The notes beneath the pieces are model-generated. The model saw only the letters and a program-made list of their open reading frames with translations. It did not search any database and was not told the DNA's origin. Positions 1 to 11,875 of a stretch of DNA of 64,000 nt are shown here, piece after piece. Position numbers and translations under genes: made by a program. Source of the stretch: Brachionus sp. 'Tiscar' (taxonomy: Eukaryota > Rotifera > Eurotatoria > Ploima > Brachionidae); assembly GCA_006352455.1 (NCBI GenBank), contig VANL01000023.1:1-64000 (forward strand), given 5' to 3'. Each line of letters starts with the position of its first letter. The stretch's first letter is position 1.

Positions 1-488
1 TTTACCTCGCGGCCATCTAAACGGCCAACATCAACTTTTGACGGTCTAGTGGCCGCCACTCACGGTACCCAACACTAGTCCATTCTAATTACTTGTATGT
101 CAAGAATGTCTGTTTTTATAATTCCATTTTTAGAGTCTCTGATCAAAATTTATTTTTGTAAATTTTTTTAAGAACATTTATAATTTAAAAAATTTAATAC
201 AGAGACATTTTTTCATGTGTAGTAAAATATGCTAAACCATGTCAACCGTGCGTAATCTTGTAATGATAATTTTTGAGCATAGTCAGTTTTAATTCATTGA
301 CTTCAAATGGTATTTTGAATTTTTTGCAGATATTAAAATTTAGGTGATACAAAAAAGTTATTAAAATTTAAAATCTTTGTTTTTTCATTTGAAATTCACA
401 ATGCCTATTAAAATTCACAGTCAAAACAAAAATTCATTTATTTTGATAAATTAAATTTTTAAAACGGATATAAAATTTTAAAGAGTTT
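1..488. other. Intergenic, AT-rich; GC-rich left edge
   Basis: The first 90 bases are clearly richer in G and C than the rest and contain several GGCC and GCGG words, then composition drops to the AT-rich background. The GC-rich part may be the tail of an element or gene lying outside the window, but I cannot name it. I see no coding signal from about 100 to 488. Confidence 0.5.
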
Positions 489-937
489 TTATTTAAATTT
501 TCCATCAAAAAGATCTAAAAGCATTTCCGTCAAATACATCTTGGTCCGATCTGAGTAATTAGCGAACCTTTTTTCTGCCTCACTTCTAACACAAGTCCGC
601 TCGTTAGACATGCCGGCCTCGTCCTGCATCGAACCTATCGTCGACACAGAGTCATTCGACTTTGACTGCATAAGCTGTTCTTTTAATTCGATAAACTCGC
701 GCCACTTAGCTTCAATTACAGTGGTAATTTTCCACGTGGCCACTTTTGGATTTTTCATAAACAACAACGGACATATGTGCCGAATGAATAGTTCGTATGT
801 GACCAAATATTCATACTCTTGCGACTGTACTCAATCTCTATGTTGGTAATGCCCATTTCTTGGCACAGCTGAGCCGACAACTTCTTGCTTGCCGATGCTG
901 TTATTGTCTTAACATTGTTCGTATTGTTTATTTCCAT
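489..937 (-). pseudogene. CHD/Mi-2 N-terminal (CHDNT) domain fragment, frameshifted
   Basis: Read on the minus strand from an ATG at 937, the first frame gives a piece containing SAQLCQEMGITNIEIEYS. About 100 bases further on, the reading moves to another frame and continues with VTYELF, KNPKVA and EAKWREF, to a stop at 489-491. Both pieces line up in order with the CHDNT region of CHD3/4/5 (Mi-2) chromatin remodellers, where a SAQLLEDWGM-like stretch precedes KNPK...AKWREF. The frame change lies near 815-828 and no intron fits there. No chromodomains, PHD fingers or helicase motifs are nearby, and there is no intron, so I read it as a retrocopied or truncated fragment. A single-base assembly error in a short real gene is the alternative. 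The composition is less AT-rich than its surroundings. Confidence 0.6.
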
Positions 938-3680
938 TTTGTTTTTTATGAGTTAATTTTAATGATCAAATATGTTTTTTAGAAATATTGAGGATTAATT
1001 TCTATCATACTTATTTAAATATATTTTTTCTTCTATTTGATTGCTATTACTTATGCGCGCATTTAGAAAAATAAGAGGCTTTTACATGCGTAGATTTTTC
1101 TAAGCATGAGTGCTAAACACTCACGTCTTTTTCATTTTTTTGCGAGGAACGAAGCAGCTGGGACGAGACTCACAATGAGAGTGTATTGAAAATTTAGAAT
1201 ACGCGATTTGAAAATAATTTTTTAAAATGAGAATTTCTAATAAAACCCAAAGTTGTTTAAAAGTAATAGAGTCAGAGTAAATTTGAAATTTTTTTTTTAA
1301 ATTCTTTTGGCTTTACTTTGAAAATGAAAAATTTTACTAGATTTTGAATAAAAAAAACATAAATGAAAATTTTAGTTAATGGAAATTAACTTTATAAATG
1401 AAAAATTCAAAGTAAATGTTACTAGTTTTTAGACTTTCGAAAGTAATAATGAAAACAAGCAAATAATATAATTTAATAATTTAGTGTAAATGAAAACGAT
1501 AAATTTTGTAATGAATTCAATATCTCGGAAGATGTCTTTCAGGTTCTGAAGGTTTTTATTTTATGTTGCATATTTATCAATGATATTTCTAAAACAAATG
1601 AAACCAATAATGAATGATCTCTTCTCTTTGGTGAAGATCTTGTTACTTTCTTCATACATTAAAAAAAAGGTAATCTAAAAAGTAAGATGAATGGATATCA
1701 ATTGGAAATTCTTGTTCAATAATTTTTTCTGAATAATAAAGAAAAAAAAGATTTTGACCTTAGAAAAAATGGAAATAAAATTGAAAGACAAAAAGAAATT
1801 AATTTTATCGTTATTAAATTTGAAAGTAAATTAACTTTTTCTTCAATAATAGAAGATATTAAAAACGTTATAGTTTATTCTAAGTTGAATTTAGTTAAAA
1901 TTTTATCGAATAAAAAATTGGGTCTAAATTTAACACATTAGATAACCTATACAAGTATTTGTCAAAATTAATTCAAAATTCAGCAGTTCGCTCTAATCTA
2001 AAAATAAAATACGATACCCTTTCCATTATTTTAGATCATGAGGCCTCCATTCAACTCAAACTACAAACATTCTCATAGTTCACAAATTGACTTGAGTGAA
2101 AGATATCTGAGAGCAAGAATAAGACATTGTGTTCTATTGGTCCTTAGACTGGTGGAAGAATATAAAGCAGGCTTCGAATCAATATCCAACTCGATTATGT
2201 AATTGCTCATTTTTTTCTAAGCCATAAAACATTTAAATACATATTTTCTGTAACTCTCTTTAAAAATTTATCTATTTTTAAAAATTTTTTATTTTCTAAC
2301 TTATATTATTATTACTTTATTTTTTCTATTTTATTTTATTAATATTTATTTTGATTTCGATTTAATCTGAAGGAATTTTGGCTTGGTACAGATATACAAA
2401 TAAATAATAAATACTTTTCAAATAATATTTTATTTTTATAAAAATTATAATTTTAATTATTAAAAATTTTATTAAATTAAATAAATGAAGTGTTAATCAG
2501 TCGACTACGATAAGGGCACTAGCCTGTTGATTAACCTTGAAATTGAAATCCCAAGTTTTTCAAATGAGCTTCATAATTTTAAATGATAAATGTCGGTTTT
2601 TTACAATCATCAGATTATTTTTGCTGTATTTTCGAGTCAATTTAATTGTGTACATTTGTCCTCCTCTTTATACATCTTTATACTATCTTTCTTTCTTTAA
2701 ATAAAAATTTAAATTTTTAACTTGATTTAAATATTGTGAATTTAAAAAAAAATTGACGATAAATTATTTGATAGTAACCCTAATGAGATATTTTTCAATG
2801 AGACGAATTTTAATTTATTGAAAGTTAAAATTATTATTGGGCACGTGTCTATTTTTTTATTTGATAAAATATTTTATTTCTAAAAAAAAATTAAATTTTT
2901 AAATGAAAATAAATCTAAAATATAGAAAGTATAAATTAAAACAGCATATATCTTTTTTATTTTAATTAACATCAGTTTGCCATAAATAATTAAAATTTTT
3001 CTTTTGACATTTTTGTTTTTTCGACATTTTTTGTAAAAAAATGAATTTCCCAAAAACACATCTTTCCAAAATTACTTCGCAAAAATAATGCAAGAAAATA
3101 TTATTTTGTGGTCTGGAAGGTCTATAAATCGCTCGGAGGAAAATTAAAAAAATAAACAAAAAATTAATTGTTGTTTTCAAATTTCAGATAAACAGATAAT
3201 ATTTTTAAGTAATTCATTTATTTAAAATGAAAAAATACTTAAAGAGATATTAATGACAATCGAAATATGAACTAATTTAATGTATTTGTATCAAAGCAAG
3301 CTGGTTGATTTAATTTTGCCACAAAATAAATTGAAAAAGATGCAGTGTTTGATTTTGGTTAACAACGCAGTTTTCTGAAATTATTTTTAATTTATCATGT
3401 TTTCATAAAAAAGCATGATATTTTTTAAAAGAGTTTAAAAAGTTCATATCAAAAAGTTTTAGTTTTCAATTAAATTGTTTCTCAAATAAAATAAAATTTG
3501 ATTCCGAATTTTTTAAAATTAAAAAAATAATTAAAAACAAAATTTTAATTATAATTTAAATTAATTTAGGATACATATCATGTAAGTAAACTAAAACTAA
3601 AATTGCTGAATAGTTCATTTAATTGAAATATTTGCTATAAATTCGAGTATAATGCGAAAGATTTTTCAAAAAAAAATTCA
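938..3680. other. Intergenic AT-rich stretch upstream of the peroxidase
   Basis: No coding region can be supported here. It holds the dispersed repeat at 2428-2549 and one less AT-rich patch at about 2030-2210 that I could not identify. The peroxidase promoter must lie at its right end, but no clear TATA box or initiator stands out. Confidence 0.5.
2428..2549 (+). repeat. Dispersed 122-base repeat, copy 1
   Basis: This stretch recurs at 7542-7663 with only a few differences over its full 122 bases. The conserved core reads GTGTTAATCAGTCGACTACG, followed by a GGGCACTAGCC block. In this copy the core is flanked by a short inverted pair, GTTAATCA and TGATTAAC. A diverged third copy lies on the other strand near 9680-9745. 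It could be a SINE-like element; no tRNA head could be shown convincingly. Confidence 0.75.
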
Positions 3681-5940
3681 ATGCGCCATTTTTTGAATAT
3701 ATTTTTTTTGATTCTCCTAATCGGAGTTCTGGTTGATGAAACCTTGGCAAAATGTCGACCTAGAAAAACTACAACAAGAGAAAATTCTCTTAGTGAGCGA
3801 CAACAAAGACTAAACTCGGACTTAAAGACACTTTTTGGAAGAAACAGAACAAAATTGTCACGAAAGATAAAAAGAAATAGGTCAAAAATGCAGTCTAACA
3901 TGAGACAATCATCAACTGATGCTTATTTTATCAATCAAGTGACTTCTTTAGCAATCCAAACAGCGCTAAATTCAACTTCAGCAAGATCAACTGACACCGA
4001 TTTGACCATAGATTCCCAATATTGTCCTTATACTGATGTGACTTGTGATTTCACTTACAAATACAGATCTGTCAATGGTTCATGCAATAATAAAGAAAAT
4101 CCTCTTTATGGAGCTGCAAACACGCCATATCAACGAGTTTTGTCTGTGGCCTATGAAGATGGTTTCAATTCAGCCAGAAGCTTATCTGTCAATGGAAACG
4201 ATTTACCTCATCCAAGAACAATAAGCTTAACTATTTCGCCGCCTCCAGATATAGGCGTTCATGAAAATGAAGTATCACATATTTATGCCATTTTTGGCCA
4301 ATTTTTAATACATGACATGTCTGGAACATCAGCTACCACCGATTCAGATGGTGTTGAACTCGATTGTCCTTGCGGGTCAACTGATTCGGACTGTTTGCCT
4401 CTGGAGTGGCCTGATGGAGATCAATACTTGGATCAAGATTGCATGAAATTTACACGATCAAGTGCATCATTTCCAGACTTTGAATGTAGTTTGTCTTACA
4501 GAGAACAGCTTAATCTTTTGTCATCTTTCATTGATGGTTCAGGCATATACGGCATTGACCAAGAACGAGCTGACGAATTAAGGACTTTTTCTGCAGGCCT
4601 ATTGACTACCAGTGAACCTGTCAATTCAGCAAATGTACAAGTCACTAATGGAGATTATTTGCCATTGTCAAGCGATACTTGCAGCTCATCTACCGACCCA
4701 ACTTATAACTGTTTTTTGGCTGGAGAATACAGAACAAGTGAAAATCTAGGATTAGTTAGTATACACACACTATTCATGAGGGAACATAACCGAATAGCTG
4801 GTGTTTTAGCATTAAATAATCCAACATGGACTGATGAAGAGTTGTATCAAGAAACTAGACGAATTGTTATTGGACTTTTACAACACATAGTATACAATGA
4901 ATGGGTACCGATGATTAATGGAAGCAGAGATTGGTCACCAGATTTGGATAAAACAGAATACTATACTGGCTATGATAGTTCGGTAAAATTTTAGAAGAAA
5001 AATAAAAAAAGAAATTTTTTTAAATATTTATTTTAATTTTAGAAAAATCCGGCTTTAACTAATGAATTTTCTACAGCTGCTTTTCGATTTGGTCATTCTT
5101 TAATAAGAGATAAATTCAATAGATTCAAAACTGATGATACTCGTTTGGCTTTTATAAATTTTACTGATCTTGAATTTAAATCAGATTTGGCTTATGATAC
5201 TAGAGGAGAAGGAATTTATTCAATATTCAAAGGTTTAATGAGCGACAATTGTTGGAAGTTTGGAAGCTTTGGTTTACAACTTCAAAACAATCTGTTTGCT
5301 CAGACAACGAACGGAGTTTTTTCAGCACATGATTTGCTCGCCACAAATATTCACAGGGGTCGAGATCATGGCTTGAGACCATATATTGATTATGTAAAAT
5401 ATTGTCATGGAATAGAGGCTTCCTCTTTAAATGATTTGAGCGTTCTAATAGGCCCAAAAAGACGAACTTGGCTTTCGAGTGTTTATACGTGAGATTTAGA
5501 AATTTTGGAAAAAAAAATATTATTAATTTTTTAAATTAGAGATGTAGCTGATATTGACTTGTATGCTGGAGCATTGTTAGAACAAAAAACCTCTGATTCT
5601 TATTTAGCTGCACCTACTTTTGCCTGTTTAATAATGGAACAATTTAGAGATTTGAAAAATTCAGATAGATTTTATTACGAAAATGGTCCGAGTGTTAATC
5701 CTGGTGCTTTTAGTTTAGGTACCTCACATATTTTATTTTTTCTATTTTTGATCAAATGTTTTTTTAGAACAATTGGCTGAAATAAAAAAAATCACTTTGG
5801 CTGGTTTAATCTGTAATAATTACGAAATAACAGAAATAGCAGAAAACGTTTTCTTTACACCATCAGATTCAAATCCAAATGTTGATTGCTCTACATTAAA
5901 AGATCAAGTAGATTTGTCAAAATGGACCGGTGAATTGTGA
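3681..5940 (+). CDS. Secreted animal haem peroxidase (peroxidasin-like family)
   Basis: Four exons, 3681-4982, 5043-5488, 5540-5718 and 5768-5940, join in phase to a 699-residue protein; introns are 60, 51 and 49 bases. Residues 1 to about 23 form a signal peptide ending ETLA. The catalytic domain starts with NPLYGAANTPYQR. Visible active-site parts are the distal histidine in GQFLIHD (His211), the catalytic arginine and haem-linking glutamate in YRTSEN (Arg351, Glu354), REHNRIA, the proximal histidine in FRFGHSLI (His452) and NIHRGRDHGL. The C-terminal part contains PTFACLIMEQF and GAFSL. Family members use hydrogen peroxide to oxidise halides, tyrosines or matrix proteins outside the cell. 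There are no leucine-rich or immunoglobulin domains, so it is not a full peroxidasin. Oddity: the aspartate before the distal histidine, which forms one haem ester bond in most relatives, is isoleucine (Ile210). The start was chosen because it gives the signal peptide. Confidence 0.94.
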
Positions 5941-6749
5941 TAAACTCATGAATTTTAAATAATATTTTATATTTTTTAAATTTTAATTAAAAAATAACTA
6001 GGAATTTTAGATTTATTCAGATCATCAAATACATGCTTTTTTAGTTAAACTTTTATTCAATAATTGAAAAATAAATTCGATTGTTTTCTGATTTGAATTT
6101 TTTTTCCACAAAAAATTTCCTAACTAGGTGGTATATTAAATCATAGAAAAAAATGTTCATAGATAAAGTAAATAGAAGAAAAATTTCATTAAATCATCAA
6201 AATCATTTTAATTTTATTTATTTTTGCCGAGTTAAAGCTTCTTCAGATTTAAAAAATCAAGGAAAAATAAAATTAAATAAATTTAAATTTTAGTTTTTTA
6301 TTTATTTTTTTGTCTGTAACTAAGTAAAAAAACGTTAAAATGTAAAAAAAAAAATTGAAAAAGATACGAGTTTTATGTACTATGTGTTAGATTCAATGTA
6401 TCTTCCAGGTTAGAATTGATCATTATTTAATTAAAATATTAAAACTAAAATCTATTAATTTTTAATATTTATTTAATAAAGAAAAAATGCAATTTTCTAC
6501 AAAACAAAAATTTATTTATCCGATACGTATTCTGAAATATTTGATGCTATTTTAATTTTTTATTTGGTAATTGAATAAAAGTGATGACTACTATTATTTT
6601 TATGTTATATGTATATTTTTTTGAATAAATTGAAACTTGGCATTAAATACTCCAAAGTCTCCCAAGAAGATTTTGAGAAGAATGTTTTTTTTATTTTCTT
6701 TTTTTTTTAAATGCCATTTTTACTAATTTAATAATTTGTAAACCACACA

Positions 6750-7380
6750 ATTTTTTTTGCTCTTCTCTGAACTTAATCCAAATATGGGCACCAAAAACTT
6801 TTAAGTGAGGCCTTACTAGCGCTTTAAATAGCATTTTCAAAAAAGTCTTTATTTAAATATCTGAAATTCTTTGCTGGGATTGGGTTTGCACGATTTTTGC
6901 AGTACCGGACTTGGTTTGTCCATTTAAGGTCATTTTAGAATATAGAAACCCAAATCCTTTTAGTGAGTCGTTTTAAATTTTTTCAAGTTCCATACTTATT
7001 AAAAATCGTATTAGCATAGCTTGGATTTTTTGAGCCAAGGCATTTTTCAATGTTTAAATCAAGAGACCAGCTTGAAATATGATCTATATCTTGTTGAAGT
7101 AAATGGTTGATTTTTATATCTTTAACAATTGATAATATTTATGTATAATAATCATATTTTTTACAGTATTTGAAAGATTATTAATAATTATCAAAAATAA
7201 AAGTGGGACTCAACTGGTAACTTTCAACAATTTGGACATTGATGAACGTAAAATAACTTTCTAATTTTTGTTAGAAAGAAAATCTCCTATCTCCTAACCA
7301 TAATCTTTGAGTTTAAAAATTAACAATCTGTGTGAACACTATCAAAAGCTTTCGAAAAATCTATGTAGACAATAAAATTT
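6750..7380 (-). mobile_element. Decayed non-LTR retrotransposon (jockey/CR1-like reverse transcriptase)
   Basis: On the minus strand, in order and in broken frames, typical reverse transcriptase segments can be read: VYIDFSKAFDSVH near 7374-7330, then a PLLFLIIINNL stretch, then LQQDIDHISSWSLDLN and IEKCLG near 7110-7020, then a KDLGF stretch, and near 6830-6750 a remnant of the region that normally reads like ALVRPHLEYG. The order and spacing match jockey/CR1-type LINEs. Several stops and frameshifts interrupt it, and the YADD catalytic box is not recognisable, so it is dead. The ends are not defined. Confidence 0.8.
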
Positions 7381-7541
7381 TACTAAGACTTAACGTAACA
7401 AAATTTAATTAATAAAATAATGATTTATAGATATAAAAAAAAAAAATTTATAGTTTTAAAATCTTTATTGACTTTGTAAAAAAATTTAAAAAATTTGATA
7501 TGAATTTATCAATGTTTTTTTGTTTTCAAAATAACAGATAA

Positions 7542-7663
7542 TTTTATTTTTATAAAAATTATAATTTTAATTATTAAAAATTTTTTTAAATTAAATAAAT
7601 GAAGTGTTAATCAGTCGACTACGATAAGGGCACTAGCCTTTTAATTAACCTTGAAATTGAAAT
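7542..7663 (+). repeat. Dispersed 122-base repeat, copy 2
   Basis: Nearly identical to 2428-2549 over the whole length, including the core GTGTTAATCAGTCGACTACG. It lies 160 bases beyond the decayed LINE, on the same strand as copy 1. In this copy the second arm of the short inverted pair has changed to TTAATTAACC. Confidence 0.75.
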
Positions 7664-8566
7664 TGAAAAAAATTAAATTAATTTATTGACTGTACTCGAT
7701 ATGAATAAATGTTAATGAAAAATACCTTTAGTCTACTTTAACAAGTAATTTTTTTAGTTAATTTTGTTGGGAAACACTTTATTTAAGTCTTCTATTTTCA
7801 TAAAAACAATTTTGAACATTTTTCTTTATTTGATTTTAGACTTTGAAAAAAGATAATTGCTCAAAAGCAAATAGTACTTTATAATAAGCTTTCATGTAAC
7901 AGTTTGGAATGTTGTTCTTTAAAAAGTAAAACTATTTAACTCATTTAAAAATATTGAGCTAAAATTTTTTTAAAGAAATATTTCATCATGATCTATCTAA
8001 GCATCAAAATATTGTTAATATTTTTCTCGACAAGTAATAAACAGAATCAATTCAAAAAATTAAAATATAAATCGATCACTTGGAAATTTCAAATTTTCTC
8101 ATAAAAGCACATACAGAGTTTATTAAACTTTCAATGGGAAAAAACTTCAGATAAAGCAAATATTTGTTTTTATTTAACTTTTTATTTATTTAGCTAGATG
8201 ATTATGCTTATTAAACTTATAATTTTTGAATAAAACTTTAGTATGTTATCTAACAAAAATCAATTTTATGAAAGTTAAATATTTAACGGAGTAGTGTCGA
8301 GCAATGTAAGATTTATATTTAAGTATAGAACTGTTAATTTAAATAAACGTAAAAACAAGTAAAAAAGTGAATCTAAATTTTTAAAATGCCATGTATCATG
8401 AGACATGTCAAGAGAATAAGTTCTATTGAAAAATAATTAATTAAGCTGAGCTTGAGGAATAAACAATTACGAAACGACTACAAAATTAAGATGTATTTAA
8501 AAGTTTTTTTTTTTTATTTAAATTCAAACCTAATATAAAAAACTTTTTTAAAATACTTACGTTATG

Positions 8567-8654
8567 TGTACTTTTGTTATAAAAGATTTCGAATTAAATC
8601 TTGGAACCATAAAGGTTCCACAAAATTATAGAAAAGTTTCATAACAAAAGTATA
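8567..8654. repeat. Nested palindrome
   Basis: Outer arms TACTTTTGTTAT (8569-8580) and ATAACAAAAGTA (8641-8652) are perfect complements, and inner arms TGGAACC (8602-8608) and GGTTCCA (8614-8620) share almost the same centre. Between the arms the sequence pairs poorly. It could be a small foldback element or form a hairpin. Confidence 0.6.
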
Positions 8655-8740
8655 CTTTTTGCTTTGACAAAAAGGGTTCTTTAAAAATAAGTTAATTGTC
8701 TATCCATGATTTTAAATTAATAAATATTATTTTTTTATAT

Positions 8741-9272
8741 TAATAACGGGTAATGTCTAAAATTTGAAGCTACACATTTATGTTTTTTTTATGTAGTTGC
8801 TCAAAGTTAAAGCAAATTATTTGCTTTACTAACCCTGTAAATAACAACTTCCTGGCATTATTACACGGTTAATCATCATTTTTAGCTTAGTAAATCTATA
8901 AATCGATCATCTGAGAACCTGCTGAAAACGATTCTAGCCAAGAAAAGTCAAAGAAGATGGTCAGGTTGACTCTTAAAATGACTCTGACTTACATGACTCG
9001 TGTTTTAAAGTTATCTCCAACCAGAAGCATGAAGTATCTCAGAGCCAGGCACCGCGAAATTTTGATACCATCCAGTCTCACATCCATATTTATGAGCAAA
9101 GTTTACTCAACATTTGTGCTCTAAATTTGGTATTTTTGATTTGACTATGTTCGGTGCCATGGATTTATTGAAAACTCTGCAAAGCTATTTTCTTATTTAA
9201 AGATTTTTTAAAATAAAAGAGTAATGACCTATCGAAGTTCATTTCAATTTTTAGACATCGCCCGTTATTAAT
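8741..9272. mobile_element. Short DNA element with 27-base inverted ends
   Basis: The left end reads TAATAACGGGTAATGTCTAA and the right end, inverted, reads TTAATAACGGGCGATGTCTA; the similarity continues through AAAATTGAA-like sequence for about 27 bases. The outer ATTAAT on both sides is itself palindromic, so target duplication and inverted end cannot be told apart; TA or TTAA insertion would both fit. The interior is about 470 bases and has no intact open frame, so it would be non-autonomous. Confidence 0.65.
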
Positions 9273-9679
9273 CCTTCTAATTAAATATTATAGTTTTATT
9301 CTATAAATCCTTAAAAGGTGTTACCAACTCATTAATTTAAGTATTTTGTTTTAGTGAATGAAGCATGTATCATTCTATAAGCCCCTTATGATGTAAGACT
9401 TTCTGCATCATCCTTATGCTGCATCAAGTTTCAATGCGATTAAATCCTAAAATTTAACAGACAGTAAAGCAAAGAAAACTTAATTATAAACTGGAAATTT
9501 AGATCTAAAATTTTCTAAATTTTTTGTCAGCTAAAATTTTCTGATTTAATTAAACTTTACGCAACACAAAAAGCGCATTAATTAAAAAGGGGCGAAATTT
9601 AAAATGGAACATATGGACCCTGCTACATACATTATAGTTTAAAACTTAAAAATGCATAGAACAAGTCAAAATGGCAAAT

Positions 9680-9745
9680 CAAGTTAAATAAACAGGTCAG
9701 TGCCTATGCCTAATGAGACTGATTAACACTTTAAATATTAAATTC
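9680..9745 (-). repeat. Dispersed repeat, diverged copy 3
   Basis: On the minus strand this reads GTGTTAATCAGTC, then a changed middle, then GGCACTGACCTGTTTATTTA, matching the core of the copies at 2428 and 7542 in order and spacing. It is clearly more diverged than those two are from each other. Confidence 0.55.
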
Positions 9746-10448
9746 ATTATAAAATATAATATAAAAATAACGGTTATGATTTAAAGTTTTAATGTAAATA
9801 TTTAGTTTTTTTTAAAAATTAAATTCATTTTATTGAACATTGTTAGTTAGAATGTTGAAAATTTTAACATTTATGTCTTGATCACAAAGCAATTTATAAA
9901 TCTTGAATAAAAATATTTATATGTTTTTGTCTCAACTTTTCAATTTAGGCATCGGTTCTTTCAGGCTGTTGCTGTTTCTTAAATTATATTTCAAATTTCT
10001 TGAGCCATTAAAGAGAAAAAGTAACCATCCGTTCAAACATTCTATTCTGGAATGAATTAAGAACATAATTTTCTAAGCAATTTTTTATTTCATTTAAGCT
10101 ATTTGATTCAAATTTTAAATTTGAAGTTTTGTAAAACTAAATCTTGATCAATTTTAAAGCATAATAAACAAATCTCCACTTATTTTGATTTTGTCTGGGA
10201 CCAAAGATTTCTTATTTGCAAAAATCATTCAGAAATATAAAAAAAGAACAGATCCTAAAACAGACCCACGATGTACCCCTTATTTTAGTTTTTCAGTTTT
10301 GCAAATTTTACTGCCTATTCTAACTATTTGAGATCTATTTTAAAAATAATCACAAATTACTGGAAAATTTAAATTTTTTATTTATTTTTATTTTATTTTT
10401 ATAAATTCTTTAATTTGCATGTTAATGAAAAAGAGAACTAGTACAAAA

Positions 10449-10638
10449 ACTAGATAACTTATGTTAGATGCTTAAGTGTTCAACGATTATTCATTGAAAT
10501 CTTTTTTGGTAAAATTTAAGCTTATCCAAACCATTTAAAGATCTTTATCAGGGATGTTTAATGCTTTAAGTTTTGAGAAAATTGAACTGAAAATTAATAA
10601 CTAGATAACTGATGTTAGATGTTTAAGTGTTCAACGAT
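10449..10638 (+). repeat. Direct repeat of 40 bases, 150 bases apart
   Basis: AACTAGATAACTTATGTTAG at 10449 and its extension to 10488 recur at 10599-10638 with two differences, both copies ending in AAGTGTTCAACGATT. The 110 bases between them are not repeated. A local duplication or paired ends of a small insertion would fit. Confidence 0.6.
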
Positions 10639-11712
10639 TTGATAAAAATAAAATCAATTTAACGGTGGTATTTACATAATAGTGTGGAATAAAATTATTC
10701 TTTTTTAATTATTGTATTTTTTTATAAAAAAAATTGCGTGTGTATTGTTAATCATCATCATGAACAAATGTTTAAATTTTTCTTAATTAGCTTATTTAGA
10801 GTTGTTATTTTATATTTTAATCCACTTTGTTTAATCTTTTATGCTAAAGATCTAAAACAACATGATTATTTGTTTATAAATTTAATTAAAAAAATGCTAA
10901 AAATATAATTAAGCCCATAATTTGCTTTGAAATAATTGAAAACTTAGGAAAACATTGAAGAATGTATTATTTTTTTTAAGCGAGTGTTAAATTGATAGAA
11001 TTTTTGAGTATTGCTTTTAACAGATTATCCAAGATTAGTGATACTGTATTCAATTACTAGCCAAAACTTAATAAATTTTGATAGAAATTTTGTTCAGGCG
11101 TTATTAAATAATTTTTCTTTATCTTGTAGTAAAAATTTGACACTACTACTATTTACAACAAATTGATTGTAAAGCATAATTGCTCAGATTTGTTTTCATG
11201 CATCGACTCATTTGTTTATGAAATCCTTTTTTTTTATTTTGATTGTTATTCTTTTTTCGGAAACTTTTTTCGAAAAATAAATGCAATTAAAACGTCTCAA
11301 AGAAATTAATAAAATGTATATGGTTTCTCTAGGCCAAAAAATAGACTTATTTTTTGTTAGTTCGTAAGATTTATTTCTATTACCAATTTAATAAAAAGCT
11401 TTTATAGAAGACCGATATTTTAGAAATTTATTTTAAAAATAAAAAAAAATTTTAAAAAATAAAAAATTATTCAAATTTTGTTGAAATCGTTGAGTTTTAA
11501 GGAATTTCCAATTTTGGCTAAAACAAAAATTAAAAAAGAAAATCAACGACAAATTTAAAACTCATGAGATTTTGAATTTTGATTAAATTTAGGCATAAAT
11601 TGGAAAATCTTAAAAATTATTATAAATTTTTAAAAATATATTTTTTAAACTAATTAAATATGTTAAAAAGTCAATTAACTTGACTTTAAAATTTTGACTT
11701 GTAATTTAACTG

Positions 11713-11875
11713 TACCGTATACCCTCGTTCGATTATGCTGCACTAAAAACTAAGACATACAGATAAAAATAACAAATAAAATATTTTTAGCATTAGTGAG
11801 ATGTACTTTGGTGCATGGTCCAAAAGCTGGTAGTATAGCTTATGATGCAGCATAATCGAACGAGGAAATACGGTA
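11713..11875. mobile_element. MITE with TACCGTA ends, 163 bases
   Basis: Inverted ends of about 30 bases: TACCGTATACCCTCGTTCGA and onward on the left, and on the right the inverse of TACCGTATTTCCTCGTTCGA, both continuing TTATGCTGCA. If the outer TA is the target duplication, the ends start CCGTA, as in Tc1/mariner-type insertions. The middle, about 100 bases, does not code. Related ends occur at 27054, 34319 and 35410. Confidence 0.8.
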
